Program-made: the position numbers and the translations under genes | DNA from: Candidatus Hodarchaeota archaeon | GTDB taxonomy: Archaea > Asgardarchaeota > Heimdallarchaeia > Hodarchaeales > Hodarchaeaceae | Direction: 5' to 3' | Length of the DNA stretch: 34,714 bases | Assembly (NCBI GenBank): GCA_016839815.1 | Contig: JAEOTM010000120.1 | Location: 1 to 34,714, forward strand | Shown: positions 25,756 through 33,302 of the stretch, piece after piece | Numbering within the stretch: position 1 is the first letter of the stretch | Layout: each line of letters starts with the position of its first letter | Notes under the pieces: generated by a model | What the model was told of the DNA's origin: nothing | What the model saw: only the letters and a program-made list of their open reading frames with translations | Database searches by the model: none

Positions 25756-26265
25756 TTACATCATTAACGGATTTGTGATAAGGTAATTATAGACAAACCT
25801 TAACAGTTTTTTTTCCACAGCCCATTCTATTAAGTTATAAGCAATTTCAAAGCTGCACCATTTCCAAGCTGTATGTTCAGCAGGATTTAACACTGGATCT
25901 TGAGATTGATCTATACATGCAATGAAATTATAAAATATAATCTCTTTCATTGCTTCTTGAAGGTGAAGAGGAGATTTTTCCCCTTCATCCTCTTCATTTT
26001 CTGTGTAGAATTCATGAGGAATGTTAAGTGGGTGTATAAGAGTAGGAATGTATCCCGTTTCTTCAAAAAGTTCTCTTTTTGCACACTCAAGGGGGTCCTC
26101 TCCTTTCGGATGATCAAGCGCCCCCATTGTATCTCCAACAGAGCCACTCACACATTGCCAATTATAACTCAATGTAGCTCTTTTTATGATAAGGAACTCT
26201 ATATCGTTATTTTTGTGTCTAATGGGATAAACATTAACCATAGTTTTCTGAACCATTTTTTTCAC
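25756..26265 (-). CDS. Nudix hydrolase, NudB-like
   Basis: A 169-residue Nudix protein. The second half of the Nudix box is intact as CAKRELFEETGY (REXXEEXG core). The first half, GALDHPKGED, is two residues longer than the consensus GX5E, so the loop is extended. The opening VNVYPIRHKNNDIEFLIIKR with WQCVSGSVGD resembles dihydroneopterin-triphosphate or dATP pyrophosphatases (NudB type), where WQ.VTG.VE is typical. It cleaves a nucleoside diphosphate linked to another group, with Mg. It is convergent with the SRPBCC gene and no partner gene is evident. Confidence 0.88.
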   Translation of the reverse strand: MKKMVQKTMVNVYPIRHKNNDIEFLIIKRATLSYNWQCVSGSVGDTMGALDHPKGEDPLECAKRELFEETGYIPTLIHPLNIPHEFYTENEEDEGEKSPLHLQEAMKEIIFYNFIACIDQSQDPVLNPAEHTAWKWCSFEIAYNLIEWAVEKKLLRFVYNYLITNPLMM

Positions 26266-26332
26266 CTATATTTCAAATGAGTAGCATCTCTATAGGCTTT
26301 AAATAACAAACTTGAACTTATTATTGCCTCTT

Positions 26333-26539
26333 CTATAAATTGATTGTAAGTTTTCCCCTTAGATGACCTTTTTCAAGATAACAGATTGCATCTGGAACCT
26401 TTTCCAAAGTGTAACTCCGATCGATAACTGTTTTTATTTTTCCAGCTTCAAGAAGATGTGGGATTCGCCACATATGAGATCAACTTCTTGCACCTCTAAT
26501 TTTCTCCGTATTGCGTTTTACACCCAAAGTAAAAAGAAT
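26333..26539 (-). pseudogene. C-terminal remnant of a zinc-type alcohol dehydrogenase/quinone oxidoreductase
   Basis: The stretch from 26473 down to the stop at 26333 encodes the family's typical tail: HLLEAGKIKTVIDRSYTLEK followed by VPDAICYLEKGHLRGKLTINL. These match the end of medium-chain dehydrogenase/reductases (LIEAGKIKPVID...EAHRYLEKGHKKGK pattern). Upstream in the same frame, GVKRNTEKIRGARS is followed by a TGA (26482-26480), and a further stop lies just beyond 26539. The N-terminal catalytic and NAD(P)-binding parts are missing. This is a decayed fragment, not an expressed gene. Confidence 0.6.
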
Positions 26540-26768
26540 ACACTATTATGGTAATTCTTTTTCTGGAGTCTTAGTCTCATATTTTTTTGTTAAAGACGAT
26601 TATGGTGAATATATTCTTGATAACGCTGATGCTTTTCTTGTTGAAATAAATATGAGCTTACTAGATATACATGTGAACAGAGCCCCAACTGATGGAAATA
26701 TTGAAACAGTCAGCGGTCAGAAGGCTGTTTTTCGGGTTAAGTTTGGGCAAAAAATCTTTCAATTGTAA
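26511..26768 (+). pseudogene. Fragment resembling phosphatidylserine/archaetidylserine decarboxylase
   Basis: The 85-codon frame encodes NADAFLVEINMSLLDIHVNR and then APTDGNIETV. It resembles the central part of the decarboxylase family (LSPLDVHVNRAPVDG-like), which makes the ethanolamine head group of membrane lipids. The C-terminal half of the enzyme, including the autocatalytic serine motif (GST/GSS), is absent. The frame stops inside the 3' end of the convergent surface-protein gene, which it overlaps by 32 bases. It is also in contact with the oxidoreductase remnant, so this spacer looks like a graveyard of two gene pieces. The family call rests on one motif. Confidence 0.5.
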
Positions 26769-29700
26769 TAGCGTTCTTTGCTTTTTGCTTTTTCTTTTTT
26801 ATCATAATTGCGGAACCATTTATAACAGTAACAACAATTAAAACTGGCACAACTGGGTCGTTATTAAATTCTAACAATACTCCGACCAGTAATGAAATAG
26901 TATCATCTTCATGAGACGAAATTGTAGTGGTGGTATCTCCTTTAGAGTTATATTCCACTGCTACATAGTCAATAAATAAAATTTGCTTTTGAGAATCAGA
27001 AAATATATTATCAGATACATACCTCCATCTAATACTAGTACCAACTATTCCTGTAAAGCTAGATAAAGAAATATTGTACCATTGCAAAGTATCATTGTCA
27101 ATATTGATGTTTGAATTTATCCATGAATTATCATTTGAATCCCAAAATTCGATAGAAATGTTTTTTCCTTCAGCAACAGCTGCATAAATCGTAATAGTAT
27201 AATCTGATCCATCTTGATCAATACCGAGTACTTGATGATGCCCTAACAAATGATTTTCATCGGATGTAAAAGAATTTTCTTCTGATCCCCAAAAAACTTG
27301 TACGGTATCATCAACATCTAAAGAAGCTGATAGAGAGGAAACTGATGGATTACCATAATAAAGATAAATAATTTGATTCGATCGAGATAAGTCACCATCT
27401 AATTCCACCCAAAAACGAGCGTGTTTGCCAACCGTTCCGTTCAAGAATCCTTCCGATCCCCATGCAAACAGTTTGATGAAATTAAAATTTGAACCAGAAA
27501 TGTGCCACTCCGTAATATATAGAGTGAATTCGTCATCATAACCTCCTCTTGGGATAAAAGCCTGATGCCAACCGGGACTAACACCATCCCACGTATAAAT
27601 CGTTTCCTCTAATGTCCACATTGTTCCGTTCCAGCTGTAACGTACCAAATCCCTATCTTCTGCACCAAAATAAGCAGTTATATTAGTCGATGAATGAACA
27701 ATGAAATCAGTTGGGGGACTATTTCGATAATAAGTGCTGACATTATCAATATCTGACCATGCCGATAACGTGTCGTTCCAATAACGAAACATAACTTTTG
27801 CATTATCAGGAGGAGGGACAACCATTCCCCAAACGATATAAGGATTACTATTAGCATCTACATGTACTTTTTCAGCTTGAACAGCAGTGAATTGAGAATT
27901 AAAGACCAGACAATAATCATCTTCATCATAACTTATTTGTGTACCTAGATCATAATCAGAGGCATTATACAAACGACCCGAGGTAATATTGAGGTAAGCG
28001 TAAAAAATAGACTCATAATTTCCACTACGAGATCCATTGTACCTACTCCAGACTATATGAAGAAGTTCCTGATTGTTAGGGTCGAGTTCACCTTGCTCAT
28101 AATATATAGTCGTTCCGTTTGGTGGTTGGCCGTCACCTATATTGAGATTGACAATAATCTGAGCATCACTCCATGTATATCCATGATCAGTAGAATTCAT
28201 ATAAACCATGACAACTCCCGTACCCGTAATAATCTCTCTATGCGTCATATGAACAACATCATTAATCGTATCATAAAAAACATGAGGATAGGTCATGTCA
28301 GGTGAACCATCATCACTAGTTGACCATACTCCAGTATAATTACCATTAAGGATGTGAACCCAACTACTGATATCTTCTGGATATTCTGAGACATAGTGCT
28401 GGAAATAGTCATTGTGACTCCCAGCAAAAATATGTATATACCCATCGTTATCCACAAAAAGGGCTGGTGAGCCGTGAGTATCAGTATAACCCAAAACATT
28501 CTCTGATACATACACTACGTCTCCCCATGTATCATTTTCATGATCATAATAGGTAATGTGTATATTAAGATAAGCTGGGTCTCTACTCTGATCTAATTCT
28601 CCAACAAAACCACAATAAGTACGATTATTATAATAATACGCAGCTGGATAATTGAAAAGATAATGACCATAAGCTACACTAGAATTAGTGAAGTGAAAAG
28701 TGTTATCTTCTTCAAAAGTAGTTTCAAGCCAGTAATTGAGTAAGGTTTTTCCTTGATCATCAGTGAATCGAATATCGTCAAAATCGGGCTGGCTTTTTCT
28801 ATCAGTAAATACTCTTATTCCATGATCCGTACTTGCTTGATAATAATCCCCATAGTACACATCAATAGGGATTGTATATTTCGGACCAGTAGAGGTATCT
28901 TGTGGTAAAAATATGGCTTTTCGATAGTCCCAACCTGCTAACCAGTTCACATTTTCAATATATGTTATATTCAAGAATGCATGATGATCATCAGAATTTT
29001 CATAAGATTCTAATTGATTATCATTTGGTAAATATCTATCTAATGAATACTGTACGCCAAAATAGTATCCAGATTGCCATTCTGGTAGTTTTACTTGATC
29101 TTGAAGCATGTTTGTGATAACTGTTGTACCCCATGCTGATGCACTCTTATTAAAAGGATGATAGGCGAGATTAGTGTCAGTAACATCTGGTATCTCAGTA
29201 TCACTCTCGAGAGCACCTACGTTAGTTTCATTAATTCTCCTAACAGTTGCATCATACTCACCAGATTCCTGTATCTCCCATACATTAACGGTAGCATATT
29301 GTATTGTCGAATATTGTGGAATTGGCACACTCCATCGAAAATTAGAATATTCTCGACCTCTAGTTGGATCATACGTAACACGAACTCGAATTTCTTCGGT
29401 GTGATGAGTCCAACCTGACTTATTTTGCCAATAATCATCATCTACACCACTTGCAATGGGAATTATGAGATTTTTTGATACTTCCTCAACATAGCTGACA
29501 TTTATATAGGAATGATGAGTATTGATGTGTGAATAATCCTCAAATGAATTAGTAACATCATCCTCCGAATTCATACTGAATCTTACACCAAAATAATTGC
29601 CATGGACCCAATCTCCCAAATTTAACTGATCTTGAAGCATATCTGTTATATTTATTACCTTCCATTCACTTCCCGAATTATCGAAATCATGTTCAACCGA

Positions 29701-31239
29701 ATTAATATTCGTTGTAAGAGGTATTATGATATCATCTTCTAATGAACCCACATTGGTTTCATCAATTCTTTCTATTGTTGCATTAATTGTTGTCCTATCA
29801 TTTATTTCCCATACTGTAAGATTAGCACTAGTTATTGTTACTCCTTGAGGAATGTTTAATTGAAAACGCATTTGAGCAAGATCAGAACCATACGAACCGA
29901 AATCACGTACACTCACCTCATCCAACTTGGTATTGTGCGTATAAGCTCCTGCTTCTTCCTGACTTGCAAAATTCATAAAGGTAGAAACACTATATTGATT
30001 ATTCCATTCTGTATTAATCCAACTAGCAGAACGATTAGTGGAAAGAACTCTTGTCTCATCTAGAATACCGTTCAAATCATTATTAGCTCCCATTTTATAT
30101 CCTCCTAGTCTAAACTTTTCTCCAGTATTTTTTGAGGCAATATAAGACCCAGACATCATCCGAAGGGAAGAATTATCTTGACCGTTGAGAAACATGCTTA
30201 ATCCCTCCTCAGTAGAATTTCCACTATAAGTTCCACAAATATAGTACCACTCCCCAGTTACTAGAGTATCAGAGCTATAAAGACAAATGTATGGCGAAGT
30301 AGAGTCATTTCCATAAATTATCAAATATAATCTGTTATTAGAAGCAAGAGAAAGAGTAAATTCTCTATTGGAAAAAGTTTTCGAGAAAATAATTTGATTT
30401 CTATTAATTTCATCAAATTTAACCCACGTACTCAACGTAAATGGAAAATCCTGAGCACCATTCCCAACAGATAAGTCGTCAGAATCAGGATACTCAACAA
30501 ACTGATCATCCCCATCAAATGCTTTCCCTCCTGCAATCTGACCATCTATATTATGAGTGTTATAATTAGTGCCGTTGTGCGAGTTGCTGGTGGAATCATC
30601 ATAGCTGTAGGCGTCCAAATGCCAGACAGCCTCATAATCACCACTCCAAACGTTATTAACATCCTCCTGATTACTAATTGAGTTATTTCCATAATACATT
30701 GATATTGTGGTATCAGAAGATGTTGAAAGACTGGGTATCCGTACCCAAGCTGTTAATTCTCCATTAGTCTTATTATAAAATTCTATTTCGTGATCAAGCT
30801 GTGTAGAACCTAGATAGAAAGCAATATCCTCACCATTAGCTCGAGTACATTCGGCTAAATCAGAATCTATTACATCAATAAGAACAGTAAAATTAATATG
30901 CGACCCTGTACCGGTAATTTTACTATTAAGAAACGTAATATTCTTTCTATATGACCAAGTGTTAAGAAATAACCCTCCTTCTAAAAAATTCCAAAAATCA
31001 TCATCAGAATCGGCCTTTATTACTGATGATACTGTATTAGTTCCATTAAAATTCCAGAAATCGTCATCACTATCCATTGTGACTGGTACAACAATGTTTT
31101 TTGTGTTATTCCGATTTGTTACAATTGTTTTTGCTTCGAACTTGAAAAGTTCATTTATTTTAAGAAAAAAAGCTGGAGCTAGAAATAGAATCAGAAGTAG
31201 AGAGATTTTTCTTTTTGTTTTGAGTTTCATTTTTTCCAT
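26737..31239 (-). CDS. Giant multidomain surface protein (DUF2341, LamG, BNR-like propeller)
   Basis: A 1500-residue secreted protein. After an N-terminal signal/anchor (about 11-29) come two short SDDDFWNF repeats (57-64 and 78-85). Next is a DUF2341 domain (about 94-185; WSYRKNITF, MYYGNN), then a LamG/concanavalin-like lectin domain (about 200-425; AVWHLD, GQIAGGKAFDG, STWVKF, LNGQ). Two homologous beta-domains follow (about 430-590 and 590-760), each holding NETNVG/DETNVG, TNMLQDQ/TDMLQDQ and YYFGV/NYFGV; the second opens with DDDYW. A second DUF2341 starts near 770 (WDYRKAIFL). A BNR-type propeller covers roughly 860-1200, then another beta-sandwich. A membrane helix and Lys-rich tail near 1470 anchor the C-terminus. 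It is probably a glycan-binding or cell-contact protein. Confidence 0.87.
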   Translation of the reverse strand: MEKMKLKTKRKISLLLILFLAPAFFLKINELFKFEAKTIVTNRNNTKNIVVPVTMDSDDDFWNFNGTNTVSSVIKADSDDDFWNFLEGGLFLNTWSYRKNITFLNSKITGTGSHINFTVLIDVIDSDLAECTRANGEDIAFYLGSTQLDHEIEFYNKTNGELTAWVRIPSLSTSSDTTISMYYGNNSISNQEDVNNVWSGDYEAVWHLDAYSYDDSTSNSHNGTNYNTHNIDGQIAGGKAFDGDDQFVEYPDSDDLSVGNGAQDFPFTLSTWVKFDEINRNQIIFSKTFSNREFTLSLASNNRLYLIIYGNDSTSPYICLYSSDTLVTGEWYYICGTYSGNSTEEGLSMFLNGQDNSSLRMMSGSYIASKNTGEKFRLGGYKMGANNDLNGILDETRVLSTNRSASWINTEWNNQYSVSTFMNFASQEEAGAYTHNTKLDEVSVRDFGSYGSDLAQMRFQLNIPQGVTITSANLTVWEINDRTTINATIERIDETNVGSLEDDIIIPLTTNINSVEHDFDNSGSEWKVINITDMLQDQLNLGDWVHGNYFGVRFSMNSEDDVTNSFEDYSHINTHHSYINVSYVEEVSKNLIIPIASGVDDDYWQNKSGWTHHTEEIRVRVTYDPTRGREYSNFRWSVPIPQYSTIQYATVNVWEIQESGEYDATVRRINETNVGALESDTEIPDVTDTNLAYHPFNKSASAWGTTVITNMLQDQVKLPEWQSGYYFGVQYSLDRYLPNDNQLESYENSDDHHAFLNITYIENVNWLAGWDYRKAIFLPQDTSTGPKYTIPIDVYYGDYYQASTDHGIRVFTDRKSQPDFDDIRFTDDQGKTLLNYWLETTFEEDNTFHFTNSSVAYGHYLFNYPAAYYYNNRTYCGFVGELDQSRDPAYLNIHITYYDHENDTWGDVVYVSENVLGYTDTHGSPALFVDNDGYIHIFAGSHNDYFQHYVSEYPEDISSWVHILNGNYTGVWSTSDDGSPDMTYPHVFYDTINDVVHMTHREIITGTGVVMVYMNSTDHGYTWSDAQIIVNLNIGDGQPPNGTTIYYEQGELDPNNQELLHIVWSRYNGSRSGNYESIFYAYLNITSGRLYNASDYDLGTQISYDEDDYCLVFNSQFTAVQAEKVHVDANSNPYIVWGMVVPPPDNAKVMFRYWNDTLSAWSDIDNVSTYYRNSPPTDFIVHSSTNITAYFGAEDRDLVRYSWNGTMWTLEETIYTWDGVSPGWHQAFIPRGGYDDEFTLYITEWHISGSNFNFIKLFAWGSEGFLNGTVGKHARFWVELDGDLSRSNQIIYLYYGNPSVSSLSASLDVDDTVQVFWGSEENSFTSDENHLLGHHQVLGIDQDGSDYTITIYAAVAEGKNISIEFWDSNDNSWINSNINIDNDTLQWYNISLSSFTGIVGTSIRWRYVSDNIFSDSQKQILFIDYVAVEYNSKGDTTTTISSHEDDTISLLVGVLLEFNNDPVVPVLIVVTVINGSAIMIKKKKQKAKNAITIERFFAQT

Positions 31240-31791
31240 CTATCAATCTAGTCAATTCTTGATATCAATCATGATTCCAAATAGACTCTATTATGAATTT
31301 CAAAAATCTTCATCTAAAAGGGTTTCTGAACATTTTATCAGCAGATTATATAAATACCCGAGAATTGATCAAGTTTTAGTTTGTCATTCGTCGTATTATT
31401 TAAACAATCTCTCCGACATAACGTATGATATTAAGAAAAAAAGTAAGAGGACAAATTAAATTGTCTTATTCTAGTATAGACTGAATAGAAAGGATTCTGA
31501 TGAGTTTTGTCGAAAAAAAAAATCACCAGTCTTCGTACCGACAAAAATTCTAGACTTGATAATACGTTCGTAAAGATGAGTAAATATATATTTTAAGCAC
31601 AAAAAAACCATTTTACGTATGTTTTTACGTAAATATATTGACTTATCCAACATTTAACGACATTTCTAGGATTATACAAATCTCTTTAATTGCAAAGACT
31701 TGAAAATGACTTTATTTCATATACCAATCCAACATTTGACGAAAGCCAACTTTTCCAAATTAATTTGATGATTTATTAATGAACCCTAAAT
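31240..31791. other. Long AT-rich spacer without a convincing gene
   Basis: The 552-base interval has only low-complexity frames; a 60-codon minus-strand frame (31471-31653) lacks support. It holds a symmetrical TATA element (TTATATAA, 31346-31353), which could serve the surface-protein gene with a leader of about 85 bases. It also has a 16-base repeat ATCCAACATTT[A/G]ACGA at 31645-31660 and 31727-31742, and TTTACGTA-type repeats around 31611-31632. Confidence 0.5.
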
Positions 31792-32472
31792 TTACAACAA
31801 CTTATTGTGAGCTCTTCGTAGAACTACACCAAATGCGATGAGGGGTAAAAATAGAAGAATCGTCCATCCAGTTGTCAAATTTGATGTACTTGTCACGTTA
31901 TTGGGCTCCGATGTTTCAGACGAAGTTTTAGTTAATGATGATCCCGTTGTCCCAGAAAATTCAGAAATGCTTGTTGTATTTGTGGGAGGTTTATAGTCTT
32001 CTGTCGTGGTAGACTCCGGTATAGTGGATGTTTCGGTGGTTATTGAAGTGATAGCTTCTATCCAAGCAGTATATCCTCCCAACATATTATAAACACAAGT
32101 ATAGTTTAATGAAATCAATGTATTTGAAGCCGTCACAGATCGGCCCCCTAATCTACAATAAACAAGGATGGGACGTGATTTATTCTGTGGAAGTTCATCT
32201 TGTCTCAATTCAAGGAGATTATAAGGAATTAAAACTGAATCGTTAATATGTCCAGCATTATATTCCTCTTCTGTCCTAACATCCAAAATAAATAACGTTG
32301 TTGTACTTTCAATTAGTTGAATCGCTTCGGTAACACTGATATTTGTGTAATTCTCTAGAGACCTAGCTTGGATAGATATTGCTTCCCTGTTGTGAACAAA
32401 ATTAGGATTCAAAAGAAATAGGAATAAAACCGAAAATAATAATTTGTTTTTCTTAATTTTAACAAAGGATAT
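31792..32472 (-). CDS. Secreted rhodanese with C-terminal membrane anchor
   Basis: The rhodanese domain (about 25-120 counted from the TTG at 32412) has FILDVRTEEEYNAGHI and the active-site loop VYCRLGGRS with the catalytic Cys. A Ser/Thr-rich linker of about 50 residues follows, then a membrane helix (TGWTILLFLPLIAFGVVL) and RRAHNK tail. Rhodaneses move sulfur atoms from persulfides or thiosulfate; here the domain faces outward. Upstream of the TTG the frame stays open for about 22 codons and encodes a signal peptide (KIKKNKLLFSVLFLFLL), so I extend the gene to 32472. No ATG, GTG or TTG exists there; ATA at 32472 has AGGTGA 6 bases ahead, and CTG at 32475 is another option. Confidence 0.75.
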   Translation of the reverse strand: MSFVKIKKNKLLFSVLFLFLLNPNFVHNREAISIQARSLENYTNISVTEAIQLIESTTTLFILDVRTEEEYNAGHINDSVLIPYNLLELRQDELPQNKSRPILVYCRLGGRSVTASNTLISLNYTCVYNMLGGYTAWIEAITSITTETSTIPESTTTEDYKPPTNTTSISEFSGTTGSSLTKTSSETSEPNNVTSTSNLTTGWTILLFLPLIAFGVVLRRAHNKLL

Positions 32473-32596
32473 CAGTAGTCACCTAATGAAACGGTGATTG
32501 GGCCAGATTTATATGAAACTAATGGAGAATTTAAATGTACTATTCCTGCTTAAAAATTCTCTACTGGAAGCTAAAAACAGATACCAGAGCTTATTT

Positions 32597-32689
32597 TCAA
32601 TCTAGATTAAAGCTGATTGCATCATGGGGACATAATTCGACACAACGATTACAAAAATAGCATTCACTTTTTCTACTATCAGTAGGGCA
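32597..32689 (-). pseudogene. 3' remnant of a [4Fe-4S] ferredoxin gene
   Basis: The minus strand encodes CPTDSRKSECYFCNRCVELC followed by PHDAISFNLD and a stop. CYFCNRCVELCP is a complete C-X2-C-X2-C-X3-CP cluster motif, and the leading CPTD would be the last ligand of a first cluster. The other three ligands and the N-terminus are missing, because the upstream DNA changes abruptly to the GC-rich segment at about 32690. The visible frame continues there as unrelated sequence. The original was probably a dicluster ferredoxin of about 60-80 residues. Confidence 0.65.
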
Positions 32690-33042
32690 TGTCCTGGAGT
32701 GAGCTCCAGATTTCGAACCCTGAGGGTGCTGAATTTGTTCGCTTCTATATGGGGGAATTAGGCCTGCTCAAGGTGAGCTGGTCCTTCCTGGTCTTAGCCA
32801 TTACTCTAACTGGCTTCCGGAACGGAGAAAAGTGGGCTTGGTACACGCTGTGGTTTGTGCCTATTGTCTTGATGAGCAGTGCACTCTTTCACTTTAGCTA
32901 TTCTGGTCGTATCAGCGTATCGCTGCGGTGGATCCCGATTACGACTGTGTCAATAGTGGGACTCCTACTTCCCTACAGGACGTTCTTCCCAGAGAGTCAC
33001 TTTCGGAGATTGCTTGCGCGTATAAAGGGTCAAACATAAGAT
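32686..33042 (+). mobile_element. GC-rich foreign segment or assembly chimera
   Basis: By count, 32701-33000 is about 51% G+C, whereas 33061-33120 is about 22%. The left edge coincides with the break in the ferredoxin gene; the right edge is near the end of the membrane-protein frame at 33039. I see no inverted repeats, target duplication or transposase, so an insertion mechanism is not shown. Confidence 0.5.
32689..33039 (+). CDS. Small membrane protein, probably 5'-truncated
   Basis: The 116-residue frame has three hydrophobic helices: about 25-43, 51-68 and 79-96. The stretch GFRNGEKWAWYTLWFVP resembles a family of small membrane proteins carrying a basic-Gly-Glu-Lys/Arg-Trp-Ala-Trp motif between helices. 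From memory, such proteins normally have another N-terminal helix before the PEGAEFVRFYMGELG part, absent here. An in-frame TAG at 32683-32685 closes the frame just upstream. Codon and base composition differ strongly from the rest of the window. Most likely it is a fragment carried in by the segment described as foreign or chimeric. No function is known. Confidence 0.5.
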   Translation: MSWSELQISNPEGAEFVRFYMGELGLLKVSWSFLVLAITLTGFRNGEKWAWYTLWFVPIVLMSSALFHFSYSGRISVSLRWIPITTVSIVGLLLPYRTFFPESHFRRLLARIKGQT

Positions 33043-33065
33043 TATCATACTCCCCGTATTTAATT

Positions 33066-33248
33066 CTAAATGAAAAATTGAGACAAAACTAAATCAAAAT
33101 TTTTTGGAAACACTAATCGTTGGTTATTGGAAGAAATGTTCGAATAATTATGTAAACAAAAAATGAGTTTTTTTATTGTTCCACCTATAAAATCAGCATC
33201 TATTGAATATCGTTCAGTAATAACTTCCTTTAATTTCTCTAAACTCAT
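33066..33248 (-). CDS. Doubtful small ORF downstream of the pseudo-GTPase gene
   Basis: A frame of about 60 codons begins at ATG 33248 (or ATG 33284), with the pseudo-GTPase stop at 33303. It opens MSLEKLKEVITERYSIDADF, which looks like an ordinary helix, but the rest is unremarkable and matches no family I know. It ends only about 25 bases before the GC-rich segment, so it could also be a 5' fragment of something cut by that junction. Confidence 0.3.
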   Translation of the reverse strand: MSLEKLKEVITERYSIDADFIGGTIKKLIFCLHNYSNISSNNQRLVFPKNFDLVLSQFFI

Positions 33249-33302
33249 AAATCTTACTACATTTTCGAAAAATGCCAAAAACACAGAGGTAAAAGACTAA
33301 CG

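Noticed and set aside
26363..26554. Plus-strand 63-codon frame in the remnant spacer
   Set aside because: It is antisense to the recognisable oxidoreductase tail on the minus strand and has no features of its own.
28902..29441. Several 60-86 codon frames on both strands inside the giant surface-protein gene
   Set aside because: All are shadows of the long minus-strand coding frame with clear domain content.
30959..31459. Plus-strand 166-codon frame
   Set aside because: Its first half is antisense to the surface-protein N-terminus; the Ser/Phe/Lys repeats simply mirror the acidic Asp/Trp motifs there.
31471..31653. Minus-strand 60-codon frame in the long spacer
   Set aside because: Low-complexity composition, no Shine-Dalgarno sequence and no recognisable domain; it starts inside a direct repeat.
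32690..32730. Possible tRNA T-arm (GGGTTCGAAAT on the minus strand)
   Set aside because: No matching acceptor stem, anticodon arm or D arm around it; the bases are part of the GC-rich coding frame.
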